Source: Sulfurimonas lithotrophica (GTDB lineage Bacteria; Campylobacterota; Campylobacteria; Campylobacterales; Sulfurimonadaceae). Taken from it: a DNA stretch of 64,000 nucleotides. Below are positions 10,932-19,840 of this stretch, piece after piece (the stretch's first letter is position 1; each line of letters opens with the position of its first letter). The translations under genes were made by a program, and so were the position numbers. The DNA lies in contig NZ_CP043617.1 of NCBI RefSeq assembly GCF_009258225.1, positions 868,001 to 932,000 of the forward strand, written 5' to 3'. The notes under the pieces were generated by a model. The model was not told the DNA's origin. It saw only the letters and a program-made list of their open reading frames with translations, and did no database searches.

Positions 10932-11696
10932 ATGTCAAAATCGATAGTACCTTCTAAAAAAATTATGTCAAAACTAGGTAAAACTAATGCCGAGTTTGAG
11001 CTAATAGAAGAGGGTGATAAGATACTTGTAGGTCTTAGTGGCGGAAAAGACTCACTTACGATGATTCATGCTATGAAAGAGCAACAGCGTCGTGCTCCTT
11101 TTAAATTTGAGTTTATTGCAGTTACTATATCTTACGGTATGGGTGAGAACTATGATGAACTTGCCCGGCATTGTAAGGAATATGATATACCATATGAGAT
11201 AGTGGATACCCAGACTTATGAATTGGCAAAAGACAAGATACGTAAAAATTCATCTTTTTGCAGTTTTTTTTCACGTATGAGACGCGGTTATCTTTACACG
11301 GCTGCATTGGAGCGTGGATGCAATAAGGTTGCACTTGGTCATCATATGGATGATGCCGCAGAAAGCTTTTTTATGAACTTTATTTATAATGGTCAGATGA
11401 GGAGTTTGGCACCTAAATATAAGGCTGAGAATTCTCTTATTATAATTCGTCCTCTTATACAGATGCGTGAGCGACAGTTACGTGCATTTGTAGATGACAA
11501 TGAGTTAAATGCAATTGGTGATGAAGCTTGTCCTGCAATGAGGTTTGATGTTAAAATGCCGCATGCCAGAGCAAGTACTAAAGAGATGCTAAGGGATATG
11601 GAAAAAGAATATCCTCAGCTTTTTACATCTTTAAATGCAGCTTTTAAAAATATATCATATGATAGTTTTTTTGATAAAGAAAAATTTTCTATTTAG
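10932..11696 (+). CDS. ttcA: TtcA-like tRNA 2-thiolation protein, CxxC incomplete
   Basis: PP-loop protein of the TtcA family, which makes 2-thiocytidine in tRNA with a [4Fe-4S] cluster. The 254 residues include SGGKDS (36-41) for ATP and the stretch CSFFSRMRRGYLYTAA (from 110), then VALGHHMDDAAESFFMNF. In E. coli TtcA that stretch reads CSLCSRLRRG; here the second Cys is Phe113 (codon 11268-11270), while Cys110 and Cys200 (DEACPAM) remain. Cluster binding may therefore differ. Its 3' end overlaps the convergent gene by 8 bases. Confidence 0.85.
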   Translation: MSKSIVPSKKIMSKLGKTNAEFELIEEGDKILVGLSGGKDSLTMIHAMKEQQRRAPFKFEFIAVTISYGMGENYDELARHCKEYDIPYEIVDTQTYELAKDKIRKNSSFCSFFSRMRRGYLYTAALERGCNKVALGHHMDDAAESFFMNFIYNGQMRSLAPKYKAENSLIIIRPLIQMRERQLRAFVDDNELNAIGDEACPAMRFDVKMPHARASTKEMLRDMEKEYPQLFTSLNAAFKNISYDSFFDKEKFSI

Positions 11697-12198
11697 TATT
11701 GCTAAATTTTGAAGTTATTCCTTCTTCTGATTTTTCAATTTGTTCTTGTTTTGATTGAAGTGTCTCATCTTTTAAATTTTGTAAAAAATCGAGTATTCTT
11801 GTTTGATAAGCAAGAGTTTCTTCATCTTCTGTTAAAAGACAGATGGGTCTTAATGCGTCAACATCAATTTTTTTGGCATATCTAGGTACTATTTTTAATT
11901 CTTTTTGAATATTAGATATTAAAGTATCTATATTAAGCCCATTGTCATCATATACTTTTTTAACTAACTCTTTAGTTGTAAGTACTAGTAAGTTGGCCCT
12001 ATTTTCATCTTCATACAACTTAAGAGCGTATTCTTTAATTAAGTTATATGCTTCTGCTTCATCATAGACAGTATTTTCAAAAGAAGCTACTATAAGGGCA
12101 AAAATTTTTGCACGAAATTCCAATGAACCATGGTGATGAACAAAAATTTCACGGAATGCACTAAAAAAGCGATGCTTAATATTTGATGTATTTGCCAT
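11689..12198 (-). CDS. Conserved hypothetical helical protein
   Basis: A 169-residue protein of unknown function, predicted all-helical, with a compact N-terminal part (IKHRFFSAFREIFVHHHGSLEFRAKIFALIVA) and a charged tail rich in Glu/Lys/Gln. There is no signal peptide or membrane helix. It follows the kinase-like gene by 12 bases on the same strand, so the two probably share a transcript; a joint signalling role is only a guess. It overlaps the ttcA 3' end by 8 bases tail to tail. Confidence 0.7.
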   Translation of the reverse strand: MANTSNIKHRFFSAFREIFVHHHGSLEFRAKIFALIVASFENTVYDEAEAYNLIKEYALKLYEDENRANLLVLTTKELVKKVYDDNGLNIDTLISNIQKELKIVPRYAKKIDVDALRPICLLTEDEETLAYQTRILDFLQNLKDETLQSKQEQIEKSEEGITSKFSNTK

Positions 12199-12210
12199 AT
12201 TTATCTTAAC

Positions 12211-12918
12211 CTAATTTTCAAATTTTACGGGAATTTCAAAATGAAACGTACTCCCTTGACCTTGTTTAGATTCAAATCCGATTTTACCATTTAAAAGCTC
12301 TATAATAGATAAAGAAATAAATAAACCCAAACCTGTCCTTGTATCTTCAAAATTTACATTAGATTTATCTCTTATAAAAGGTTTGAAAATATTTTCCTTT
12401 TTTGAATCAGGGATACCTATACCGTTATCATCTACATATACCTTTAATAATGAATTTTGAGTATCAAAAACTACTTCAAGTTTTACAGAACCTTCTTTTT
12501 CTGTAAACTTTATTGCATTAGTTAAAAGATTTGATATCACTTGAGATAATCTATTTTCATCAGTATCTATGAATTTTGGTAGATTTTTACCGAACTTAAT
12601 TGAAAAGCGAAGAGATTTTTCTTTTGCTTTTAAACGAAATAGTTCAAAATTTTGCGATAAAAATTCCATAAGATTTATTTTTGTAATATTTATCGAAAAA
12701 GTTCCGTTTTGTATACTAGATATATCTGATACGTCTTTTATAATGTTATCTATATTTTTAGCACTATTATGAATCAGTTTTAAATATTGTTCTCTATTAT
12801 TTGCGTCATATGAGTTTTTCAGTAAAGACTCTGAAAGTTTCAAAACTGCTTTTAGAGGGATTTGCATTTCACTAACCATATGTGATAAAAACTGATCTTT
12901 AGAGCTACCATTATCCAT
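12211..12918 (-). CDS. Histidine-kinase-like protein lacking the acceptor His
   Basis: A 235-residue kinase core with no sensor or membrane part. The dimerisation helix reads FLSHMVSEMQIPLKAV (10-25), where kinases have FLxxMSHExRTPL; the acceptor position is Ser16, with a displaced His13. The ATP-binding domain looks complete: N box NLLTNAIKF (about 130), G1 DDNGIGIP (163-170), G2 TGLGLFIS (195-202), and a normal C-terminal end GSTFHFEIP. It may bind ATP or dimerise with another kinase rather than autophosphorylate. No receiver gene is adjacent. Confidence 0.82.
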   Translation of the reverse strand: MDNGSSKDQFLSHMVSEMQIPLKAVLKLSESLLKNSYDANNREQYLKLIHNSAKNIDNIIKDVSDISSIQNGTFSINITKINLMEFLSQNFELFRLKAKEKSLRFSIKFGKNLPKFIDTDENRLSQVISNLLTNAIKFTEKEGSVKLEVVFDTQNSLLKVYVDDNGIGIPDSKKENIFKPFIRDKSNVNFEDTRTGLGLFISLSIIELLNGKIGFESKQGQGSTFHFEIPVKFEN

Positions 12919-12980
12919 ATATGCACTTTTTTATTTTTGATATTATAACAAAAATACTTTTAGCTATAGTATTCTTATGG

Positions 12981-12986
12981 TATTAT
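12981..12986 (+). promoter_or_regulatory. Probable -10 box for the 13015 gene
   Basis: TGG-TATTAT, an extended -10 element, lies about 29 bases before the ATG at 13015 in the divergent gap between the kinase-like gene and the 115-residue protein gene. Confidence 0.45.
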
Positions 12987-13014
12987 ACGCTATAAATTTT
13001 AGATGAGAGATTAA

Positions 13015-13362
13015 ATGTTAATTGAAGAAGATTATGAAAAATTGAAGTTAAGCTTTATAGACTCACAAAGACTATTTGATAAATTAAATCGTGTTGCCGA
13101 TCAAGCTGAAGAATTGGAGTATGATGAGAGTGGTATGTATGCTGAAGAGGAAGAGACGCTGCAACGCCATTGGTTAAAGTTAAGTGCAAAAATAGTTGAT
13201 GCATTAAGCGATGCATTAAATGAATATACAATTGAACTGAAAGATATGATATCGTTAGAGAGTAGAGAATTAAATCTAAATCTTATCAAAGCTGAAAATG
13301 TTAGTGAAATAAAAGTTGATTATAGTGAAGACGGTGCAATTAGCATCTCTCAAGTTAGTTAG
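13015..13362 (+). CDS. Conserved hypothetical acidic helical protein
   Basis: A 115-residue acidic, probably helical protein (LKLSFIDSQRLFDKLNRVADQAEEL; LQRHWLKLSAKIVDALSDALNEY) with a short beta-like end. It has no membrane helix, signal peptide or recognised motif. It is 9 bases ahead of the yebC-family gene on the same strand and lies behind a promoter-like TATTAT, so it is probably the first gene of that unit. Function unknown. Confidence 0.72.
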   Translation: MLIEEDYEKLKLSFIDSQRLFDKLNRVADQAEELEYDESGMYAEEEETLQRHWLKLSAKIVDALSDALNEYTIELKDMISLESRELNLNLIKAENVSEIKVDYSEDGAISISQVS

Positions 13363-13371
13363 GAGATATTT

Positions 13372-14082
13372 ATGGGTAGAGCGTTTGAATATAGAAAGGC
13401 ATCAAAGTTAAAAAGATGGGGAGCAATGTCAAAACTGTTTCCAAAACTGGGTAAAGTTATTACAATGGCAGCAAAAGAGGGTGGTGGTGATCCTGATTTA
13501 AATCCTAAACTGCGTACGGCTATTTTAAATGCAAAAGCTGAAAATATGCCAAAAGACAATATTGAAGCTGCAATAAAAAGAGCTACTGAAAAAAATGCTG
13601 CGGACATGACTGAAGTTACTTTTGAAGGTAAAGCTCCTCATGGTGTACTTATTTTTATAGAGTGTGCTACAGATAACAATACACGAACAGTCGCTAATGT
13701 AAAAAGTATATTAAATAAAAATGGCGGAGAGATGCTGACAAACGGTTCACTTGAATTTATGTTTGATAGAAAAGCACTTTTTGAATTTGACTTAAAAGAG
13801 GAAATGGATCCGGAAGAGTTAGAGTTAGAACTTATAGATGCAGGACTTGAAGAGATTGAAGTTGAAGAAGGTGAAGTACTGGTTACGGCTGATTATACAA
13901 GTTTTGGAACTTTAAATGAAGCTTTAGAAGGTATGGGTGTTGAGATTAAAAAAGCGACATTGGAGCGTATGGCAAATTCACCTGTTAATATAACTGATGA
14001 GCAACAAGCTGATATAGATAAAATTTTAGAGCGTTTAGAGGATGATGAAGACGTTCAAAAGGTATTTACAAATATCGCTTAA
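13372..14082 (+). CDS. yebC: YebC/PmpR (TACO1) family protein
   Basis: Member of the YebC family, whose members act as transcription regulators or as ribosome-associated factors that relieve translational pausing. The 236 residues begin [17 protein letters not shown] and continue with [38 protein letters not shown], the [19 protein letters not shown] segment and the ESL-like region [26 protein letters not shown] precedes the ATG. The downstream yigZ-family ATG follows the stop directly. Confidence 0.94.
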   Translation: MGRAFEYRKASKLKRWGAMSKLFPKLGKVITMAAKEGGGDPDLNPKLRTAILNAKAENMPKDNIEAAIKRATEKNAADMTEVTFEGKAPHGVLIFIECATDNNTRTVANVKSILNKNGGEMLTNGSLEFMFDRKALFEFDLKEEMDPEELELELIDAGLEEIEVEEGEVLVTADYTSFGTLNEALEGMGVEIKKATLERMANSPVNITDEQQADIDKILERLEDDEDVQKVFTNIA

Positions 14083-14652
14083 ATGTATTATATAGATAAA
14101 ATATATACAGATACTTTAGAAGTAAAGCAATCAAAGTTTATTACCTACCTCACACCTTATGCAGAGTTTGAAAAAACTCTTGCAATCTTAAAAGAAGAAC
14201 ATCCTAAAGCAAGACATTTTGTTAGTGCATCTAGATACTTGAATGAGTATAATCAAATAGTAGAAGCTTCAAGTGATGACGGTGAACCAAAAGGAACATC
14301 GGGAAAGCCATCTTTAATGGTCTTACAAGGTGCTGATATGATAAATACAGGTGTGATCATTGTAAGATACTTTGGTGGTACAAAACTTGGTACGGGTGGT
14401 TTGGTTCGTGCGTATAGCGATGCTGTGAACTTGGTACTTAATGAGTCTCAGTTTTTAGAATATAAAGATGAAATAGTGAAAAATATTAGTTTCTTATACA
14501 GCAATGTAGGGAAAGTAGAACATCTATGTATGGAATGTAATATTGATATACTTGATAAAGTTTTTGATACAGATGTAAAATATAAAATAAAATCAACTAA
14601 AGAGAATTTAGAAACGTTTATTAAAAAAGCAGATAGACTTATATCTTTATAA
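14083..14652 (+). CDS. yigZ: YigZ/IMPACT family protein
   Basis: UPF0029/IMPACT-type protein of 189 residues. The N-terminal domain shows KQSKFITYLTPYAEFE, HPKARHFVSASRYL, the signature SSDDGEPKGTSGKPSL (about 64-79) and IIVRYFGGTKLGTGGLVRAYSDA. The C-terminal half (about 125-185) fits the DUF1949-like ferredoxin fold. Its cellular role is unsettled. It is adjacent to yebC with no gap, and its stop lies 3 bases from the convergent gspF stop. Confidence 0.93.
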   Translation: MYYIDKIYTDTLEVKQSKFITYLTPYAEFEKTLAILKEEHPKARHFVSASRYLNEYNQIVEASSDDGEPKGTSGKPSLMVLQGADMINTGVIIVRYFGGTKLGTGGLVRAYSDAVNLVLNESQFLEYKDEIVKNISFLYSNVGKVEHLCMECNIDILDKVFDTDVKYKIKSTKENLETFIKKADRLISL

Positions 14653-14655
14653 GTT

Positions 14656-15900
14656 TTATCTACCTTGAACAGCATTACCCATATCCCACATAGGCATAAA
14701 TATACCAAGTGCAAGTAAGATAACCATACTAGCAATCATTAAAAGCATAATAGGTTCAATTGCCGATGATAAATTATCTATAATAGCGTCAAAACGCATT
14801 TTATAGTAGTCTGCTACTTTTTGCATCATTTTATCTAAAGCACCACCGTCTTCACCTGCTTTAACCATTTGTATAATCATACTCTCAAAAAGTTTTGTCT
14901 CAGCCAAACCGTCATTTAACATAGCACCTTTTTCAACGGAGATTCTAACTTGTTTTAATTTTGATTTTAAAGGTAAGTTATCAATCATGTCTATAGATGT
15001 GTCAAGTGCTTCAGCTATTGGGATACCTGCACGTACAAGTTCAGAAAAAACCAGTGTAAATCTATTTAGTGTAGCATACTTAATAATATTTTTTATCAGG
15101 TATGTTTTTAATAATAGTTCATGCCAGCCATACCTTATATGTTTGTAGTTATTTATAAGATAGTTGAGTGTAAAAAAGGTTAATATTAGTATGGCCAAAA
15201 CATAAGGACCGTAATTGTTAAAGAGATGCTCAAGTGTTAATAAAATTTGTGTAGGTAAAGGTAGTTCGGCATTTAACTCTTCAAATATAGCTTTAAATTG
15301 TGGTACAACATATGATATCAGTACCGTAAATGCTACAGCCATAGCTATCATAACATTTCTTGGGTATGCCATTGCTTTTTTAAATTTTATGACGTTTGCT
15401 CTTATTTCTTCTAGCATATCAGCCAGTGAATTTAGAGCTTCATCTAAATTACCTGTTTTTTCACCGAGTTTTACCATAGCTATTGTAAGGTTTCCAAGCT
15501 CAAACCTGAAATTCTCCATAGCTTTAGATAATGAGTTACCGGCATTTATATCATCAGCTAATTTTTCTAGTACGTATGCTAAATTTTGATCAGCCGTAGA
15601 AACGGCTACTTCACTTATAGAATCGTGAATAGATATACCGGCATTTGTCATAACTGCCATTTGTCTAATTGCAGCTATTAAAGCATCGGGTTTTACTTTT
15701 CGTTTTTTCACATTTTGCAGTAATTCATTTTTTATACGCTTAAACTTTAACTCCAAAGGTTCGGTAGATTCTTCAACTTTTATTAAAAGTCCGGAGTATT
15801 TTATTTTTGCTATGTCAGTAGCTTCTTTTCTATCTCTTGCATAGAAACCAAAAATCTGTTTTTTACCTTTAGTAAGCATTGTTGCTTGAAAATAATCCAT
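14656..15900 (-). CDS. gspF: Type II secretion/competence inner-membrane protein GspF (CtsF-like)
   Basis: Polytopic platform protein of type II secretion and type IV pilus machines, 414 residues. It has two GspF repeats (about 70-190 with IRQMAVMTNAGISIHDS and KLGEKTGNLDEALNSLADML; about 275-395 with FSELVRAGIPIAEALDTS and MVKAGEDGGALDKMMQKVADYYK). Membrane helices lie near 190-215, 245-265 and 390-405. Its start overlaps the gspE stop by one base. Position and order match CtsF of the Campylobacter jejuni transformation locus. Confidence 0.94.
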   Translation of the reverse strand: MDYFQATMLTKGKKQIFGFYARDRKEATDIAKIKYSGLLIKVEESTEPLELKFKRIKNELLQNVKKRKVKPDALIAAIRQMAVMTNAGISIHDSISEVAVSTADQNLAYVLEKLADDINAGNSLSKAMENFRFELGNLTIAMVKLGEKTGNLDEALNSLADMLEEIRANVIKFKKAMAYPRNVMIAMAVAFTVLISYVVPQFKAIFEELNAELPLPTQILLTLEHLFNNYGPYVLAILILTFFTLNYLINNYKHIRYGWHELLLKTYLIKNIIKYATLNRFTLVFSELVRAGIPIAEALDTSIDMIDNLPLKSKLKQVRISVEKGAMLNDGLAETKLFESMIIQMVKAGEDGGALDKMMQKVADYYKMRFDAIIDNLSSAIEPIMLLMIASMVILLALGIFMPMWDMGNAVQGR

Positions 15901-17633
15901 TATTTAGCCACCCTTAATACTTCTCCAAGACTTGTTATTCCATCAAGTGCTTTTTGAATACCGTTTTCAAATATACCGATAAAACCGTCTTCTACAGCTT
16001 GCTTTGTCATATCATCCTTTGAAGCACCTTTAGCTATTAATGATGATAGCTCTTCACTGATATTTAAAACTTCACAAATCATTTCACGTCCTGAAAATCC
16101 AGTCTCATTACACTCTTTACATCCTGTTCCAGTATAAAATACTGCATCTTCAGGAATGTACTCATGTAATTCTTCTAATGTTGAAGCAGAAATTTCTTCT
16201 TCTGTTTTACAGTTTGTACATATCTTTCTAACAAGTCTCTGTGCTTGTATGGCAACAAGTGCACCTGAAATGAGATAGTGTTGTATACCCATATCTGCCA
16301 TACGCGGTATTGCAGATATTGAATCATTTGTATGAAGTGTAGATATAACAAGGTGACCTGTTAATGCAGCTTTAATAGCAATTTCAAGTGTTTCTTGATC
16401 ACGAATCTCACCAATCATGATTTTATCCGGATCTTGACGTAAGATGGAACGCAAAGCATCTGCAAAACCTAAACCTACTTTAGGATTAACTTGAACTTGT
16501 TGTATAAGATTCATTCTATACTCAACAGGATCTTCAACCGTAATAACTTTGTCTGCAGGATCTTTTAGCTCATTAAGTGCACCGTAAAGAGTTGTTGTTT
16601 TACCGCTTCCCGTAGGACCGGTTACTAATATTATTCCATAAGGAGCAGAGAGACCTTTTAAGAGTTTGTGATAACTCTCAGAATCCATTCCGGCTTCTTC
16701 AAGTTTTACAAGTGCTTTTTGTTTATCAAGGATACGCATAACTATTGATTCACCGTAAAGTGTCGGAAGGGTAGATATACGAAAATCATATTCTAAACTT
16801 CCAACTTCAGTTGAAAAACGACCGTCCTGAGGTTTTCTCTTTTCAGCTATATCGAGATTGGCAAGTAGTTTCAAACGTGATGTCAAAGGTGCAAATATAT
16901 CTTTTGGAAAAATAAAAATTTCAGATAATTTACCGTCTATACGTCCGCGAACAGAACAGTTACGTTCACTAGGTTCTATATGTATATCACTTGCACGACC
17001 TTTAATACAAGCATTAAGAATTACGTCTATCAGTAGTAAAATAGATGAAGCTTCTTGTTGTTCTTCTATGGAACTTATTGAGTTTAGCTCATCTCTAACT
17101 TTTTTTACTAGAACTTTTTCTTTATCTTTTAGTTCAACTTTAAACAGATTATTTTGTATCTGTTTTTTTACTGCAACTTTGAGTTTAACCGGTTTTCTTG
17201 GAAAAAGTCTTTGAAGAGATTCTTTAGCTTCTATATCTAGTGGGTCGTTAATAGCAATATATACATTTAAATCATCTGAGTATATTGGTAGGGCATGATA
17301 TTTTTGCAATTGATGCAGTGGAATTTTATTTGTTAAATCATGATCTATATCTATATCGTCTAAATCTATAAATTCAAGATTAAGACCTTCTGATAATTTT
17401 TTTAGTACAATATCTTCTCTGATATAATCATATCCTTCGATTATGGATAAGTCATATACTCCTTTTCTGATTTTATCTACTATAAAACGAACAAGCCTGT
17501 CCATAGTCATAAAACCTGATTGTGTAATGTGCTTTAATACAAGCATGGAGTTGACATCTTTTGCTTTGAGTCTGTCAACTTGGCCTTTCATTATAAGACC
17601 ACTATCAAGTAAATCTTCTGTTATCCTATCCAT
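15900..17633 (-). CDS. gspE: Type II secretion/competence ATPase GspE (CtsE-like)
   Basis: Hexameric assembly ATPase that drives pseudopilus or DNA-uptake machinery at the inner membrane, 577 residues from this start. It has a GspE N-terminal domain (about 70-165), P-loop GPTGSGKTTTLYGA near residue 338, Walker B-like DKIMIGEIRDQETLE, His box HTNDSISAIPRM, and a CxxC pair on each side of a zinc finger (CTNCK, CKECNETGFSGR). A longer reading from TTG at 17654 lacks a ribosome site; the ATG at 17633 with GGGG upstream is chosen. Confidence 0.93.
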   Translation of the reverse strand: MDRITEDLLDSGLIMKGQVDRLKAKDVNSMLVLKHITQSGFMTMDRLVRFIVDKIRKGVYDLSIIEGYDYIREDIVLKKLSEGLNLEFIDLDDIDIDHDLTNKIPLHQLQKYHALPIYSDDLNVYIAINDPLDIEAKESLQRLFPRKPVKLKVAVKKQIQNNLFKVELKDKEKVLVKKVRDELNSISSIEEQQEASSILLLIDVILNACIKGRASDIHIEPSERNCSVRGRIDGKLSEIFIFPKDIFAPLTSRLKLLANLDIAEKRKPQDGRFSTEVGSLEYDFRISTLPTLYGESIVMRILDKQKALVKLEEAGMDSESYHKLLKGLSAPYGIILVTGPTGSGKTTTLYGALNELKDPADKVITVEDPVEYRMNLIQQVQVNPKVGLGFADALRSILRQDPDKIMIGEIRDQETLEIAIKAALTGHLVISTLHTNDSISAIPRMADMGIQHYLISGALVAIQAQRLVRKICTNCKTEEEISASTLEELHEYIPEDAVFYTGTGCKECNETGFSGREMICEVLNISEELSSLIAKGASKDDMTKQAVEDGFIGIFENGIQKALDGITSLGEVLRVAK

Positions 17634-17647
17634 CTGAAAATACCCCG

Positions 17648-18190
17648 TTACCAATAAACATGGCGTTGAATTGATATTGTATCAAAATACTCTTCAATTA
17701 CCATTTTACTTAGTTGCTCATCGTTTATAACATATAATTTATAAGAAACTCTTGGATTCTTTTTATCTGTAAAAATATATAATGTTCTAGCTTCGTGTTC
17801 TCCTAGTTCAGAATATAAGTCAAACACTTTTGATAATATATAATCGGTTGAGGGAAGTTTTAACTTAGATAAATTATATCCATCAACTAAAGAGTGGTAT
17901 AGAAGTTTTTTTTGCATTAAAATAACTGAAAAATAAGCAGAATTTGATCTTGATTCACGAGAAAACTTTAAAAGAGATATTGGAATAGATAAGCGATCTA
18001 TATAATCAGATTTTAAACAGCTAAAGGCATATAAAGATATAAATTCTTCATCCCTTATATTTTTATCTAACCATTTATGACCTAAAGTACAAGCATCTTC
18101 ATATTTTTCATTTTGATAATAATTAAATATATCATCTTTAATATCTGCAAATAATAAAGTTGATAAAAGGATTAAAAAAATTATTTTCAT
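17648..18190 (-). CDS. Exported hypothetical protein of the competence/T2SS-like locus
   Basis: A 180-residue protein with a cleavable signal peptide (MKIIFLILLSTLLFA) and a mostly helical mature part (IFNYYQNEKYEDACTLGHKWL; EEFISLYAFSCLKSDY) that resembles a TPR-like fold with two mature cysteines. It has no recognised family. It overlaps the preceding gene by 4 bases and lies 14 bases before gspE, so it is probably a periplasmic component of the same machine. Confidence 0.75.
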   Translation of the reverse strand: MKIIFLILLSTLLFADIKDDIFNYYQNEKYEDACTLGHKWLDKNIRDEEFISLYAFSCLKSDYIDRLSIPISLLKFSRESRSNSAYFSVILMQKKLLYHSLVDGYNLSKLKLPSTDYILSKVFDLYSELGEHEARTLYIFTDKKNPRVSYKLYVINDEQLSKMVIEEYFDTISIQRHVYW

Positions 18191-19038
18191 CTAAACTTTC
18201 CTGATTTTATATCTTCTAACAATACTTTCGCATTACCTGAATGGGAATGTCTGATGTATTTTTTTAAGGTTTTAATTGCTAAATCTTTTTTATTCAATTT
18301 AACCAATGATTTTGCAAAAATAATCCAGCTTTGCTCAATTTCGTTATTTATTTCATTTGTAATAAGGGCATAGTTATAGGCTTTTTCATAATCACCGAGT
18401 TTATAATATTTTTTAGCAACAAAAAGACTTAGTGCCGGGTTGTTATTTTTTTTGAATCTTTTAATAACGTCTTGAATATCGTTTTGAGTTTCTCTTTTAG
18501 ATATTGTAATTTTAGGTTTTTTTGCAAAAGTTTCACTTTCCTGCGTATCTTGGTCTTGGTAAGTTTGTATAGTTTTCTCTTCTTTGACTGTATCTTCCGA
18601 AATATTTTTAGATATCTCTTCAGAAATATTATTATAAGATTTAGTTTGTACATCATTATACGAATTTACAGAATCTGTTTTAAGCTTTTTCATAAAGTCT
18701 AAAGATGGAGACAGAATCAGTTTTTCATCTTTAGAATCTTTTATTTCATTGAGAGGTTTTGTTGACGTTTTTTTATTTATTTTTTGTTCAGTGTCTTTTT
18801 TTATATCAATAGTTTCTTCTTCTATGTTTTGTTCAGAAGAAACTTTAGTACTTTGTTTTTGTTTACTTATATTATATTCTTTTTTTGAAATCGTTAAAGG
18901 AGAAATTGATTTAAAATCATTTATAAATATTAGTGTAATTATTAATATTGCAAAAAATATTATAACAACAACATATGGTAGAAAAAACTTAATTTTATAT
19001 TTAAACCATTTTTGTTCAAGTTCATGTATATTATGCAT
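18187..19038 (-). CDS. Membrane-anchored TPR protein of the competence/T2SS-like locus
   Basis: About 283 residues: one membrane helix (about 17-37, FLPYVVVIIFFAILIITLIF), a long Lys/Glu/Ser/Thr-rich low-complexity linker (about 50-180), and a C-terminal TPR-like region (about 195-275: NNPALSLFVAKKYYKLGDYEKAYNYAL, then KSLVKLNKKDLAIKTLKKYI). Such bitopic TPR proteins lie beside ExeA-type ATPases in MSHA/competence loci. The ATG at 19038 is preferred to TTG at 19041; both overlap the AAA gene's end. Confidence 0.78.
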   Translation of the reverse strand: MHNIHELEQKWFKYKIKFFLPYVVVIIFFAILIITLIFINDFKSISPLTISKKEYNISKQKQSTKVSSEQNIEEETIDIKKDTEQKINKKTSTKPLNEIKDSKDEKLILSPSLDFMKKLKTDSVNSYNDVQTKSYNNISEEISKNISEDTVKEEKTIQTYQDQDTQESETFAKKPKITISKRETQNDIQDVIKRFKKNNNPALSLFVAKKYYKLGDYEKAYNYALITNEINNEIEQSWIIFAKSLVKLNKKDLAIKTLKKYIRHSHSGNAKVLLEDIKSGKFR

Positions 19039-19840
19039 CAATTAATCCTGTATGAATCGCCGACATCTCAATGATTTTATTTGATATTTTATCCATGCTT
19101 ATTTTTGAGGAATTATGCTTATAATAATGTTCATATATCTCAAAAACAGAATAAAGTAGTTTGTTTGTATCTCTATAATTACCATTAGTTAATTTATATA
19201 TTAACTTTATAGATTTATTTGTAAACATGTTGGCACTGTCAAAACAGTTGGCTTTCATAAGCTTTTTTTGAATATATATTTTCGATTCAGCCATAGAAGC
19301 GTTTTTAAGTTCAACAGACTCCCAAATTCTAGTTTGAAAATGCTCTTTTGCGATTAAATCTTCAGTCTGTGTTTTGTGTAAGGCAATAACAAACTTTAAT
19401 TTTCTGGTATCGGATAAAAGCCTTATCTTTTCCATTAAAGAATCTGAATAAAGTTGTGCTTCATCAAGCAAAATTAAAGGAACTTCTTGAGTTTCTTTTG
19501 TTTGTATAATTTTCATAATCTGAGTGAAATTTAATTCTTTATTCTCACTAAAACCATATAAATCATGAGCTAAAACTCTATAAAATTCACTTTCATCAAT
19601 AATAGGAGTCATATAATAATGAACCTCTTGATTTTTAGATAAATCTTGATGCAACTTTGATAAAAACATACTTTTACCGGTACCTGGTTTACCGTAAAGT
19701 AAAATCATTTTAAGCGGTTTTTTTACCGAATTCTTTAAAGATTGATAAATTGTAGATACACGATCTAACTGTACGTAATCTTTAGGGTTTACAGCATCTA
19801 TAAAAACATCTTTGGAGTTAGTATAAATGCTAGATTTCAT
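19031..19840 (-). CDS. AAA ATPase, ExeA/CtsP-like
   Basis: A 269-residue AAA protein with Walker A GKPGTGKS (50-57), Walker B PLILLDEA (121-128) and a sensor-like stretch KLKFVIALHK. It resembles the cytoplasmic domain of ExeA/GspA and the competence protein CtsP, but has no membrane helix or peptidoglycan-binding tail. It overlaps both neighbours by 11 bases, between the secretin and the TPR protein, suggesting a role in secretin placement or machine assembly. Confidence 0.86.
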   Translation of the reverse strand: MKSSIYTNSKDVFIDAVNPKDYVQLDRVSTIYQSLKNSVKKPLKMILLYGKPGTGKSMFLSKLHQDLSKNQEVHYYMTPIIDESEFYRVLAHDLYGFSENKELNFTQIMKIIQTKETQEVPLILLDEAQLYSDSLMEKIRLLSDTRKLKFVIALHKTQTEDLIAKEHFQTRIWESVELKNASMAESKIYIQKKLMKANCFDSANMFTNKSIKLIYKLTNGNYRDTNKLLYSVFEIYEHYYKHNSSKISMDKISNKIIEMSAIHTGLIDA

